Part shown: piece by piece, positions 48,437 through 62,264 of the stretch
How positions within the stretch are numbered: the stretch's first letter is position 1
How the letters are laid out: each line of letters begins with the position of its first letter
From: Nannizziopsis barbatae
Lineage: Eukaryota > Ascomycota > Eurotiomycetes > Onygenales > Nannizziopsiaceae
NCBI GenBank assembly: GCA_014964245.1
Contig: JACVYH010000008.1
Location: 391,739-455,738 of the forward strand
Reading direction: 5' to 3'
DNA length: 64,000 nucleotides
Position numbers and translations under genes: made by a program
The notes under the pieces: generated by a model
The model's database searches: none
Told to the model about the DNA's origin: nothing
The model's input: the letters and a program-made list of their open reading frames with translations, nothing else

Positions 48437-49960
48437 ACTATAGGTTCGAGCGTTCCACCCGTCATCTCCCGGGTCCTGAACGCCCCATTTCCCTTCGAAG
48501 AGCAGGACAAGGATCATAAATTCTCAGCGCTACTCTATAGCGGATTGATAGTTTGCGTTCGCAATGGAAAACTGATTCGGAAATCGTCAATACACAGAAA
48601 ACTCGTCCTTATCAGTCGATCACCTGCGAGTTGTTGTGGTGGTGAAAAATAAATCGGGTTCAGAGTTGGATCAATCTTATTTTTACTTAATAATTAATAA
48701 TTATAAGCTTGAGTTTACACTTATTTATACTGAACTTTTTAATAAATTAATTTATTAATACTTAACTTATTAAAAGAATAAATTAAAAGTATAATTTCAT
48801 ATATTATTATATTTATTAAATATGTTATTAAACTTTTAAATAAAATAAATTATTTATTAGTTAATATTAAAGATAAATAATTTAAGTATAAAAATTAAAA
48901 TTATATTATAATTTTTTATAAAAAAAAAAAATAAAATAATTAAATTATACAGAGTAAACAGTATATATAAGTATTAAATATTTAAAAATAAATAAATTTA
49001 ATTATTTTAATAAATAAAAAATTTAAAATTTTTAAAGAATTAAATTTATAAAATTTACATGAAAATATATTATTAAAATAATAAATTTAAAAATTTAAAA
49101 ATATATATAAAAATAAAAATATTATAAAAAAAATAAAATTAAATATATTAAAATATATTAATAAAAATATATATAATTATTTTTAAAAATATAAAATTTA
49201 AAATTAAAATTAATTTCTATAATAAAATAAATACATATAAAATATTAGATTATTTATATATATAATTTATAATTTTATATATTTTATAAAATTATAAAAG
49301 TTATTAAAAATTTTTATAAAATTAAAGTAATTTCTAATAAAAAAAAATAAAATTACATAATTTATATATTAAATTAATTAGTAAAATAAAGAAAAATAAA
49401 TAAATATAAATATAAGTAATAAGTAAATAAATAGTTTATAATTTCTTATATTAATATGCTAATTTATTAAAATATAAGCATAAATTTATATTATAAATAT
49501 GTAAATAATAAAAATTATTAGAAATAAGAAATTACTAAAATTATATATATTATAATACTTTATAATATTTTTTAAAATATTTATTATATAAAATAATAAG
49601 AAATATAAAAAATAAATAATTTAATTTAATTTTTTATAATTTTAATTTAAATAAATTAAATAATAATAGAAATATGAAATTAGCAAACTTATAATTAAGA
49701 ATATAAATATTAATAAAATAAGATAAAAAACATTATAAGAAATTAAGATATTTTTATAAAAAATTATATTTTTTAAATAATTATTATTATTTTAATTTTA
49801 CTTCTTATCTGAATTAATAATATAAAATTAATAAGAAAATTATTAAACTAATTAATAAAATATTAAAAAATTTTCAAAATATTATAAATTTATAATAATT
49901 ATAAAATATGAAAATTATATTAAAAAAATAAATTAAAAAAAAGAATAAGTATTAAAAAAT

Positions 49961-50010
49961 AAAGAAATGAAAAAGAAAAAAATAAAGAAATGAAAAAGAA
50001 AAAAATAAAA
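49961..50010 (+). repeat. Short tandem duplication (AATAAAGAAATG-AAAAAG unit)
   Basis: A unit of about 25 bases built on AATAAAGAAATGAAAAAG occurs twice in direct succession. Low complexity in the AT-rich block. Confidence 0.6.
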
Positions 50011-53000
50011 AATAAGAATAAAGTTATTTTTTTAACTTCTTTCAGTCTAATAAAATGCATGAAATAATTACTAGTTAATAAAAAAGTTAATTTTTTTTTA
50101 ATTACTAGTTTTTTATTTATTTATAATATTAATATAATATAAGTTTAAATTATTTTTTTTATAATAATTTTTTATTTAATTTTAAAATATCTAATTATAT
50201 ATATAATTAATAAGATTAATTTATTTTATTTATATTTATAAGAAAGAAAATTATAATAAATATTAATTTTATATTTATAATAAATTATAAATTAATTAAA
50301 CTTAAAATAAAAAATATTAAAAAAGAAATAATTTTTAATTAAGTAATATTTATATCAGATTATTAAATTAATTTAATCTTAAAATTATAAATAATTAAGA
50401 AAAAAATATGATAATACTTATTTATAAATAATATTTATTATAAAATATTATTATACTAGCTAGTTTAGTTTTTATTTAGCTTAATTTTATAATCTTTTTT
50501 ATTATATAAAAGTTTATAAAATTTTATTTTTATTAGTTTTTTAATAATAAGTTTTAATTATAATTTATATATATATTTATTACATACTTTCTTCTAATAA
50601 ATCTTATTATTAATTACTAGTTTTATTTTTATTATATATTTAATAATATTTTTAATTCTAATTTCTAACTTAATTCTTATAATTCTTATTATTTTAAAAA
50701 AAAATATTTATAAAGCAGAATTTTTAATATTTAATCTTTTATAAAAATTATTATCTTATTATTTTTTATTTTATTAAAAACTAATTATTTTTTTTTATTT
50801 CTTATAAAAAATATTATAAGTTATTTTTATTATAATTAATAATAATAATAGCCTTAATTTTATTCAGAAAAAACATAAGAAATCTTATAAAGTAAATTAT
50901 ATAATTTAAAAAATTAATTAATATTTATAATTATTATATAATAATATTCACAATAATTTGCATATTAAATTATTAAACTTAAAAGTAAATAATATTACTC
51001 TGTAGAATTATAGCTAAAATGAAATAAAAATAATAAAAAAAAATAATTAAGATTTATATATACTAATTTTTAAATAATAAATAAGTTAAAAATAACACAT
51101 AAAATATAGTAAAAACTTAAAAACATATTTAAAATATTAGAATAAAAACTAGAGTTAAACTTAATATTAAAAGCATTTAAAGAAGAAAGAAAGCTTAAAA
51201 TATTAAGAAAAAATAAAGAAAAGAAAGAAATGTTAATAATTTTAGAAAAAGTAATAAAAAGCATTTTTCTATTAAAAGCATCTGAAAAAAAAGATAGTTT
51301 AAAATAAAACTTAAAAAAGAAAAAAATATTAAACTCAAGCTTTATTTTAAAAAATTAGAATAAATAATTAATAATTATATAAGTTAGAAATAATTAAAAA
51401 ATAAAAAACTAAGATAATAAATATATAAAAAATAAATAAATAATTATTATAAGAAAAAAAAAAATTAGAATTAAGTTAATAAACATGAAAATAAAGCATA
51501 ATTAAAATAATAATAAACTAAAATTTAAGAAAAATAAAAACTTTTATAAATAATAACTTACTAGTATAAACTATTATTATATGCTATAAATATAAAATTA
51601 GTAATAATAAATAAAAAGTAAAAAAAAAAGCATTTTATTATTAATTATAAGAGCTAAATTATCTAGAAATAAAATAAGATAAGAAAAAAACTTAAAGAAA
51701 AATATTAGTAAACTAAATATTAAATACATTATTCAAGTTCATGATATTATAAAAATAAATATAAATATAATTACATTTATTAAAAATAATATTAATTTTT
51801 ATAAAAAATATATTTATAAATAAAAACAGATAATAATATTTATATATATAAAAAAAAATATTATTAAAAATATTAGCAGAAATATTTTTATTAGCAGAAA
51901 TAATAAAATAAATAAAATAAAATAAATTAATTATATTAAAATTTAAAGATAAATTCAGAATATTTAAAATATCTAAAAAGTATTTAAAAATAAAAAATTT
52001 AATAATAAACTTAGAATATTTATCTAAAAATACTATTAAATATAAAAAGATAATAAAAAATAAGTAAAGAAAAATATACATGTAATAAATAAGTATTAGA
52101 ATAATTATCTTATATGTAATTAGTATAAAAGTTATAAAAAAAATTATTAAGATTATTTAAAATTATAATACATTTTATAAATAAGTTATTAATATTACTA
52201 CACTTAAAACAAATAAATATAAAAATTATTTTATAAATTTATAAAATAAAAATAAAATTTTAATAAAAATTGAATATGTTCTTAAAATTAGCATGTTTAG
52301 AAAAATTATTCTTAAATTTCTAATGAAATAAATACTTTATTAAGAATAAGATTAATTTTATATAATTATTATTTTATATTAGTAACTTGAAAAAAATAAT
52401 ATAAGAGATAATAAAATTATCTGAATAAAAAATAAGCTAGAACTCAGTAACTTTAATTTTAAAATTAAAATAAGAATTTAAAATATATTAATTAAAAATA
52501 AAAATTAAGAAAAAATTATAAGAAAAAAGATAATATATAATTAAGATTAGTAAGAATCTAAAAAATATTAATAAAATTAGAAAAAAAAAATAATTAAAAT
52601 ATTTAAGATTCTTGTAAAATATGATTATATTAATATTAATAATCTTTAAATAATTTCTAAAATTATTAAAAATACTAAAATTAGTATTCTTAATAAAAGC
52701 TATAAAATTTAATAAAACATTTATAATAAGAGATGATAAATTATCATGCATGATAATAATCTTCTTAAATGCTAATATTAAAATATATTAGAAAAAAAAT
52801 CTTATTAAAAACTAATCTTTATAAAAATGTTATTAAAAAAACTTACTAATATAAATAAAAACTGAAGAAAATATAAAATGCTTATAAGTTAAATATTTAA
52901 AAAAATATGAAATTTTCAAATCTAGAATAAATATTAGTAAATATTTTTACTTCAGAAACTGTTATTTAATATATCTGAGATAACTAAAGTAATAAAATAA

Positions 53001-53742
53001 ATCATTTTAAAATTTATAAAAAAAATAAATAAAAATTAAAATAAATAAAAAAAAATAAAAGCATGATTAAGATAAAATAATGAAATAATAAAAACAAGAA
53101 TATAAGAAAAGCATGCATGAAGAAAGAAATTTTTAAAAATAAATAAAAAAATAAAAATTCTCAGATTATAAAATTCTTAATTAGAATTTTTCTTAATTAG
53201 AATTAAAATAAACATGAATATAAATAAAAACAGCTATTTTATTATAATAATTATTAATTAATACTTTATTATTATATAAAGTATTTAATTTATTTAATTA
53301 AATTAATTATTATATTTTTATTATAAGTTATATAATATTTAATTATTTTTAGCATTTTACATAATAAAATATATATTATTTTTATAAGTTTTCAAGAATT
53401 TATCATATATTTAATTAATTTTATTTTTATTTTTATTACAGAAAATAATTAGAATATAATAAGAAAATGTATTTACTATTATTATAATACTAATAAAATA
53501 ATCTAAATATTAATTAAATATTTCACATGCAGTAATTACAAATAATAACATGTAAAATAAGATTAAAAAATATTAGAAAAATATAATATTTAATAAAAAA
53601 AAATTCATATTATTTAAATGTATTAAGAAGTATATAAAAGCTAGTAATTAATTTAAATACACATGTTTAATAATTATCTTATATATAACTTATTAATTAA
53701 GTTATTTTATAAATATATTTTATTATTAAAAATTAATCATGA

Positions 53743-53748
53743 TTATTA

Positions 53749-53784
<36 letters not shown>
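53743..53784 (+). repeat. ATT trinucleotide microsatellite
   Basis: About 13 uninterrupted ATT units followed by CTTAAT. Simple repeat in AT-rich DNA. Confidence 0.85.
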
Positions 53785-53785
<1 letters not shown>

Positions 53786-54664
53786 TTAATATCTCTAGCA
53801 TATAAAGACTAAATACTTACTATTATTATTTTAATATTTTCTTATTATTTTTTAAATTATTAATTTATTTTATCATTTTATTTTATTATTTTATTATATG
53901 CTTTAGCATTATATATAATTTCTAGATTAGTATAATTATATAAATTATTTTTTTTTATTTTTTTTTCTAATTTACATATTTTTATATTATCTGTTATTAT
54001 TTAATATTATTATTCTAGTATTATTTAATTAATATTATATATTTTTATTTTATTTCACATATATTAATTATATATTATATATTTTATACTTACTAATTGC
54101 ATATTTTAAGCTTTATAGCTATTAATAAACATATTTTTATTTTATTATTATTTATTTTAACTAGATATTTTACTTTTCTTATTTTAGTATTTTTTATTTT
54201 TCTTACTTATCTGAATTATTTTATATTATCTTTTTATTTTAGTTAATTCTGATATATTTTAATTAACTTTAATAATTCTAGATTTATATATCTGATAAAA
54301 AGCATCTAAATTACTTGTTTTTCTTCTTTCATAACTTTTATATAAATAATTATACATCTAGATAAAATACTAAATCTAATTTAAAATTAGAAAATAATTT
54401 ATTTTATATGTTATAATTAAATTATAACTGCAGTTATAAAATATAATTATTATTTATTAATTAAATTACAGTAGTAATGCTGAAATGCAAACTAATTTTA
54501 AATAAAATTCTCATGTTTTCAAGTCTTATAACACTTTTATAAAAATAAAATAATTTTAAATAAAATTAAAAATATTAAATATGCTGTAAGTTACTTGAAC
54601 AGCATATATAATTATAATTAATAGCTTTTTTTAGTAACTTATTTTTAATTAATATACTAATATA

Positions 54665-55322
54665 TAAACTGTAAACAAGTTTAAGTTAAGTTAAGTTTTA
54701 ATTTTTCTAAACTTAACTCAGACTTGACTTATATTCATATGATTTGAACTTGAATTAACTTGAAACTTATTCATTTTAAGTCAAGTTAAATTAAGTTTTC
54801 AACTTGCAAATGAAACATGAGATTAACAAGAATCTATCTTAATTATTATTAGTCTAAATCTAATAAAAGTAAGTCTGTTAAAAAGATGTTTTAATTTCTT
54901 ATAAAACTAATCTACTTTCATATTTTTAGCATTTTTGATTGATTTTATATTAAATTTCAAAGATTTAGTACTAAAAATAAATTTTCATGTTTTCTGACTT
55001 TTGATATTTAACTTTGAGAATCAATAGAAAGTCAGGAAAATATGCTAAAAATATAAAAATAAGCTTATTAAAAAGATCTCTAAAAAAGCTTTAAAATAAG
55101 CTTATTTTCATTTAATTATAACTAATATTCATTCTGCTATAATGAAAAACATTATATATTTCTATAAATTTTAAGTTTTTTAAGTTAAAAACTTAACTCA
55201 GACTAAGTTAAGTTTAACTTGACTTGAAACTTGGTAGAATCTTCATACTAGAGCTTGACTTAACTTAGTTTAAGTTAAGTTAAGTTCAAGTTTAAGTTTA
55301 ACTCAGACTCATTCACAGTCTA
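54665..55322. mobile_element. hAT-type non-autonomous (MITE-like) element with 8-bp target-site duplication
   Basis: The left end begins TAAACTGTAAACAAG and the right end, read inward on the other strand, begins TAGACTGTGAATGAG. Over the first 25 bases the two differ at six positions, all transitions, as expected after RIP. The flanking 8 bp are identical: CTAATATA at 54,657-54,664 and 55,323-55,330. Eight-bp duplications are the mark of hAT transposases (established). The subterminal 100-150 bp on both sides are filled with AAGTTAAGTT/AACTTGACTT words, and the middle has a further imperfect inverted repeat, so the element can fold back on itself. The 658 bp encode no transposase, so it must have been moved in trans. 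Confidence 0.85.
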
Positions 55323-56401
55323 CTAATATATTAAATATATTTAATTAATTATTATTTTAAAATATAATAAAAATAATTAAAATTCTGCTTTTAGTTTCAG
55401 CTTTCTTATTATCAAGTATCTTTGCTAGTAAATTTCTAAAATCATGTTTTAATACTAGAATATCAGCTTAATTTTTAACTATTTAATATGATAACTCATA
55501 AAGTTAATACATTACTTTACTAAAACTGAATCATTATATTACAAATATTAATAAGTAATTTATTTTTAAAAATTTATTTTTTTAGATAAAATATGTTATT
55601 TTTTTTTTTTTTAATTAAAATTCTAAAAACTAATAAAACTAGTATTTTTATTAAAGAAAATTTAGCTTACAGCTGTTACTATTATAATTTGCAGAAAAAT
55701 TATCTTACTTATTTATATTATAATTTAAATAAAAAAAATATTTAATTAATATTATGAAAATGAGTATATCTTAGCTTATAATTTTTTTTTTAAATATTAA
55801 TTATATTTAATAATAAATATACTTATTAAAAATAATAATAAGCATTTTTAATATTATAATTATAAAAAATCATAATATTTTATTTTAAAATTTAAATATT
55901 TTTAGTTAGCATATTATAATTTATTTATATAATTTTTAATTTTTCATTTTACATATATAATTTAAATAAAGCAGATTAGATTATTTATATTTTTTAATAA
56001 TATTTAATAATATTAATTATTATCATGTTTATGAAATTATTTTCTGCTGCTTTTATTTACTTTCTAAGCTAAAATTTTAGCATGTTTTAAATTAGAGAAC
56101 TTGAAATTTTATTAAAAATTAAAGCTGATTAATTACTTACTAGCTAGTTTTAGATAATAAATATAATAAATTTAATTATGAATTAACTGCTATTAGCTTG
56201 TTATAATAAAAAGTTAATTTATACTTTTTAATTAAAAAGTAATTTAACTTATTTTATTTTCTTTATAAAATACTGCATGTAAGATTACTTATTAGAAATA
56301 AATAAAATAAAAAGCTAGTATTTAATTTTAGATAAATAATTAAAAAATATAAATAATATAAATGAAATACAGATATAAATAAAAAAAGATATTATTATAA
56401 T

Positions 56402-56560
56402 TAGACTGCAAATAAGTTTAAGTTAAATTCAGACTTAAACTTAACTTAACTTGCTTAAGTCTAAGTTAAGTTATGATTTTTTAATTTTTTTAAGTTTTTA
56501 ATTAAGTTTAACTAGACTTTTTATAAATTAAGTTTTTAACTTATTAGATTTAATCATGTA
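56402..56560 (+). mobile_element. Second hAT-like terminus (single end)
   Basis: TAGACTGCAAATAAGTTTAA at 56,402 matches the termini of the element at 54,665-55,322 and is followed by the same AAGTTAAGTT/AACTTAACTT subterminal words. I could not find a matching right end with a target-site duplication, so this is a fragment or its other end has decayed. Confidence 0.6.
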
Positions 56561-57090
56561 TATTACTAATAATAATACAATTAATACTAATTAGTAATTA
56601 AAATTAAATTTTTAAATTTCATAAATTATTTATAAATTATAATGTTAAAATTCATTTTACTATAACTTATTTATATAATTTATTAGAAAATTATAATATA
56701 TTATTTATTAATATAATATTATTTAATTATATATAATTATATCTTTATAATATTAGCATTATATTAGAAATTAAATTTTTCAGCTAGAAAAACATAAAAT
56801 ACAGAGCAGATTTTTTAAAACTAAAATTCAGATTAAAAATATAAGTTAGAATAAATAAGAAATTCAGTAATAAAATCATGTCTGCATTTTTAAAAAGTTA
56901 ATAGTTATAAGAAAAAATTAGTACTTCCTATTTTATTATCTTGAGACTGTAAAAATAAAGTAAGATTTAATAAATTAGAAGAAAAAAATAATTCAGCTGA
57001 TTAATTAAGCATATTAACAGTAGTATTACTACTCTTATTTAATATCTTTTTTATTTAATCTTATACTACTTTAATTAGAATTTATTAAAA

Positions 57091-57346
57091 TGATTATTAT
57101 TATAATAATAAAAGCTTAAATAATGCATGATAAAATAATTATTATCATGATAATAAAAGCTTAAGTAATACATGATGAGATGATTATTATTATAGTAATA
57201 AAAGCATAAATAATATGTGATAAGACAGTTATTATTATAATAATAAAAGCTTGACTAATATATAATAAGATAATTATTATTATAATAATAAAAGCTTAGA
57301 TAATGTGCAGTAAGATAATTATTATTATAATAATAAAAGCACAGAC
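57091..57346 (+). repeat. 45-bp minisatellite, nearly six copies
   Basis: The word TAATAAAAGC (third copy GTAATAAAAGC) recurs at 57,106, 57,151, 57,196, 57,241, 57,286 and 57,331, a strict 45-bp spacing. Each unit has GATAATTATTATTATAATAA-like sequence, the AAAGCTT box and a variable ATGCATGATAA segment. Copies differ by scattered substitutions, without indels. Confidence 0.9.
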
Positions 57347-60300
57347 AGATAATGCATGTTAAGTTAATTAATATTAATATGATATGTTATTCTGATGTTA
57401 TGAGATAAATATACTATTAAATATATTATTAAATTTAATAACTTTAATATCTGAATTATTTCTATTCTTTTCTTTCACATTTTCTTCTGCTTCTTATTTT
57501 CATTACACTTCTCTAATTTCTTTTACATTCTTATTTTTATTATTATTTATTTTATTATTATAATTTAATATAAAAATAAAATTATCTACATTAAGATTTT
57601 ATTCAGCTGCATAATTATCATTTTTAATATCTGAATTATTACTAATATATTATAGCTGAATGAGTTTTTCATTTGCATTTTACTTAAAAATCTCAAATAT
57701 TTAATTTTTATTTTTTTTTAAGTTCTTTTCTTTTAATTATTAATAATAAAAGTTTATATCATATTAATTTAGAATAAAGCATATTATTTATATAATTATA
57801 ATTTCAGCTTTAATTTAACTATAATAATAATAATAATAAATATTACATGTGATACTTTAAACATATTTAATAAATATAATTATAATAAAAAGATGAAGAT
57901 AATTTTTTATAATATTATTTAGCATAAGAAATTTCTCTTTATTTCTTTTTTAAAATTTTAAAATTAGCTTGTAGAAGTTTTAATTATATTCTAGATAATA
58001 CTTATTAGTATTAAATAGTAAATTATTTTTAACATGAGTAATTAAACAAGTTTATTTTTATTAAGATATTTTTTTAACTTATTCTAATCTTGTTATAATT
58101 ATGTAATAACTGATTAGAAATTAAAGCTGAAGTAAAGTAAGTAATTAATATTACTAAAACTTATTAAAAATGCTAAATATTTTTAATTAGTTAATAAAAA
58201 TTTCTGCTTATATTTATCATAAACATTATAAAGATAATTAATATAATATTATTTTTAATCTTTTTTATTATTCTTTTATTTATTTATATTAAAGATTATT
58301 ATTTTTATTTTTAAATTAAGAAAATTAGTAATTATAAGCATCTTATCTGCTTTATTATATATATCAGAATAATACTTAGCTAGCTTATTATAAATAATGA
58401 TTAAAGCAGAAGTAAGATGTTATTTTTATCTAGCATTTTTTCTTTTAAGACATGTCTAATTATTATTAATGTAATTAAATAGAAAATTATAAACTAAGAA
58501 AACATGATAAATTATTAAGTATTCTATAGCTGAAAGTGCAGTTTTATATCTTATAAATAATTTAGTTAATTAAATAAGATATTTTATTAGATATTACTTA
58601 GTATTAGTAATAGAAAAATTCTTTTTAATTATTTTATTATAAAAATAAAACTTAATAACTAAATAAAATTAAATAAAATAAATTAACATATCATAAATTA
58701 AATTTTAATATGTCTTTATATTTAATTTTAATTAAAGTAATTTCTTAGTCTTTTAATAATAATTAAACTTGATATAATATTAAGAGCTGTAATTCATGTA
58801 CTTTATAAAATTCTGTATTTAATAAATTAATTTAAATATTAATAATAGAAAATACAAAGCATATATAAAATAAGATAATATGAAATAAGAATTTTATTTA
58901 TGAATAAAAAAAATAAAAATAATACTAAAACATTTAATATTATTTATAAATGATATTCTTAATTAAAATAATAAAATAAAGAAATAAAATATTATTTATG
59001 AATGAAAATAATACATGAAATAATAAAAAAAAAGAAAGATAATATAATCAGATAGTATTATAATAAAATGTACATGAAATTAATAAGAAAGCTGATAAAT
59101 ACTTGATTAAGATAATGAGTTACAAGTATTATGAGATTAATAATATAAAAAAACATATCTTAAGAAGCACATATGAAATTTCTAGTTAAAGATCATGCTT
59201 AAGCATAGCATTATTTCAGAATGAGTTAATTATGTTATTCTTTAAGTTAATTCTAATCTGAAAGAAAAAAGTATTCAGAAATAATTAAATAATATATATT
59301 ATATATGAAATTAAAATAATTAGATACTATAGCTGATTATTAAAAATATCTTATACTTTAAGTAATTTTTTATGCATTTTATAATTATTTAACAGTTATT
59401 AGTTATAATTATAAAAATATAATTATTAAAATTATAATTTATCAGAATTAAAGTTACTTATGTTATAAGTTTTTTACTAGTATAATTTTTAAATATATGA
59501 GTAAACTTAAAAAATAATTAATAATAATTTTATTTAGAATTACTAAAATAAATAATTATTATAAGAAAAGATTATCTGAATGAACTAATCTAATGATTTA
59601 TAATTAATAAGAATAACTTTTATTTAAAAAGAATTTTCAAAATAATATCATGATTTATCTTTATTATTTAATTTAAAACTAATTTAATTAATTTATCAGA
59701 TGATAATTTTATCTCAGATTTTAATATTTTTATAAAATAATAAAAATAAATATTATTAATAAAGTAAAATGACACTTAGATATCACATATGATCTTAATA
59801 ATTAAGTTATTAAATCTTATTATAATAAACTTTTCTTCTAGCATGTTATAATTATTAATATAATTTTATAATTAAGCATTTAATTATATTAATAATCTGA
59901 TTAGTTAAAAAATTTATATAAAGTTAAACTTAATAATTCATTAGAAAAAAACTCATTAATATTTATCACATGTAATTTTAGCTTTCTTAGTATAATAAAT
60001 CTCAGCTTTCATTTAATATTTTTTTTTTTTTTTTTTTTTTACAGTTTTATTTTTTTCAGCTTTCTTTATAAGAATAAGAAATTTCATAATAATTTATATA
60101 AAATATTAAAAAAAGCATTTTATAAAATTTAATTATATCAGATTAAAATTATTATTAGTTTAATATGCACATGTTTTAGATTAAGATAATATAATATAAA
60201 GCATATCTTTAGCTAATTTAAAAATATTAATTAAAAGCTTTAAATCTGAAAAATATGTGCTAAGTTAGGCTGTTAAATCTGATTTTTCTTTCTGAACTAA

Positions 60301-60493
60301 ATTATTAGTACTGAATTATTAAATTATATGATTTATAAATAAGAGCTAAATATAAACTTTTTTCTTCTAACTAATATAAGCAAGATATATCTGAAATTAT
60401 AAAAGAATATTTAAATTTCTTAATAGCTTTATTATAATCATGTAATAACAATTATTTAAATATAAGTTAATTTTAAATTTACTTATTTAAATT

Positions 60494-60670
60494 AGAATAA
60501 AAGAAATTATTTTATTATTAATGTAAATCTTATTCTTAGAGTTAGTAATTTTATAAAGTTTACTAAATTTCTTAATATTTTCATATTTAAGTAAAATCAG
60601 AATTTCATTCATGTATAAAATTTTCATACTCATATTTTCATTAAATTTAATTCATATTTAAAAAATCTCA
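60494..60670 (+). repeat. 177-bp direct repeat, copy 1
   Basis: This copy matches 61,712-61,888 over 177 bp with no gaps and about eight differences by eye (about 95 percent identity). It is immediately followed by repeat copy A (60,669 on). Confidence 0.85.
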
Positions 60671-60958
60671 GTATCTTAAAACAGCTTGCTATTAGCATAC
60701 TAGTAGCTATAAAAATAATGTTAATATTAATAGTAAATTCTATTTACTGTATATAAGAATGCTATATAAAGAAGAGCTGGTAAAGAAATCTCCAGTTTTC
60801 TAGTTTAGTATAATATACTTAGCTATGTATTCACCATGTCTTTCTAGTAAAAATTCTATTTATTTTATATGTTAAAGATTCTTTATCTTTAGTTTATAAG
60901 ATGAGAGATTTACAGCATGTTAGTAGCAGCTGAGTATAATAAAAACCAGTTATAATAA
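60669..60958 (+). repeat. LTR-like repeat, copy A
   Basis: The sequence from TATCTTAAAACAGCTTGC to AATAAAAACCAGTTATAATA is shared, with divergence, by 62,265-62,573 and in part by 63,282-63,447. It has a TATATAAG element in the middle and an AATAAA-like word near its end, as long terminal repeats often do. Being the least decayed copy, it keeps more G and C. No flanking duplication was confirmed. Confidence 0.6.
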
Positions 60959-61711
60959 TAATAATAAAATAAAAGTATATTTATTAATAGTTATAAAGCT
61001 TAAAACATGTAATTAGTAAATGTGAAATATATAATGCATGATTAATATGCATGAACTTCATAACTAATTTTAAGTTTCTTTAAATATTTAGAAATTAAAT
61101 ACTAGCTAATTAGAAAGATTACTAGCTATAATTATAAAATATCATTAAATTTACATAGAAATTTCACATGTGAGAAGATAAGATAATATTTTTTTAGATA
61201 TTTTTTAATTTAATTATCTAATTTGCTAAAATATATTAAAAGAAATAATTTAAATAATAAATTATTATATTATAATAGTTTATTAAATTTCTTATATGAA
61301 TAAATATTTTTAAATTTTTAAAAAAAATTTAGCAAGCTTAATTAAGAAGTTTTAAATAAATTAAAAGATTTTTTTATTAAATATTTAAGTTTTTTTCTTA
61401 ATAAAATAATAATATTTATTTTAAAAAAATATAATATAAAAATTAATATTTTAATATTATTTAAAATTATAAAAAAACTTAATTTAATTTATTACTTAAT
61501 CTTACATGCTTATTTTAATATTCTTAAATTTTTTTAACTTACTTAATTTTATAAGTAAATTATAAGTATATTTATTTTTAGTTTATTCATGAATTAAAAA
61601 CTCATAAATAATTTCTCTTTTCTAAATCATATTAATTAGAAAGAATTTTAAATTAAATTAAAAAAACTTATTTCTAATATTTAATATCTTTTAATCTTTT
61701 ATATATAAATC

Positions 61712-61888
61712 AGAATAAGAGAAATTATTTTATTATTAATATAAATCTTATTCTTAGAGTTAGTAATTTAATAAAATTTACTAAGCTTCTTAATATTTTC
61801 ATATTTAAGTAAAATCAGAATTTCATTCATGTATAAAATTTTCATACTCATATTTTCATTAAATTTAATTCATATCTGAAAAATCTCA
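61712..61888 (+). repeat. 177-bp direct repeat, copy 2
   Basis: Second copy of the segment at 60,494-60,670, same orientation and same length. Most differences are transitions. After the end of the match the flanks are unrelated. Confidence 0.85.
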
Positions 61889-61980
61889 TATTATAAAATA
61901 CATGAAATTTCATTTATAAATAAAATTACTTATTCTTTCTTAATTAAAAATTTTACTAATGCATAATTAATTAAAATTAA

Positions 61981-62137
61981 TATTTTATTAATATATGTTT
62001 AAAAAATAGCTAATATATTACAAAGCTTAAATAATATAATTATATATTTAAAATACTTATATTATATTTAGAAAGTTATTTTTTATTAATTTTTTTTATA
62101 AATAATAATTTAATAATATGCATCTTATAAATCTAGC
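61981..62137 (+). repeat. 157-bp inverted repeat, left arm
   Basis: The reverse complement of this segment matches 63,448-63,604 along its whole length with two differences by eye, both transitions. The arms enclose about 1.3 kb, including LTR-like copies B and C. Confidence 0.88.
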
Positions 62138-62264
62138 TTTATTAGTATAATAATAATATTATTATTTTTTTTTTTTTATTAAATCTTTAAAAGTTATAAA
62201 ATTAGAATTTCTTTATATTTTAAAATATTATTTTTTATTTTTAGTAATATGTTAGCATATACTT

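Larger units (their letters stand above)
43010..48659. other. Gene-poor stretch with relics, leading to the AT-rich block
   Basis: No complete gene is supported. 43,010-43,660 is the promoter side of the phospholipase gene. TACGGAGTA words are frequent (43,330; 43,799-43,830; 45,103-45,113). Short open frames at 43,905-44,297 and 45,544-45,976 have no recognisable domain. From 46,760 on there are a 14-bp tandem repeat, an ankyrin-like remnant and an unassigned open frame, each listed separately. Confidence 0.55.

Noticed and set aside
51713..52081. Open frame of 122 codons in the AT-rich block, hydrophobic, resembling a mitochondrial membrane protein
   Set aside because: Composition is what AT-only DNA gives (Ile, Phe, Asn, Tyr, Leu). 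No conserved residues of a respiratory subunit, and no neighbouring rRNA or tRNA.
57091..57346. Possible CRISPR array (regular spacing)
   Set aside because: Units repeat over their whole 45 bp without unique spacers, and the genome is fungal.
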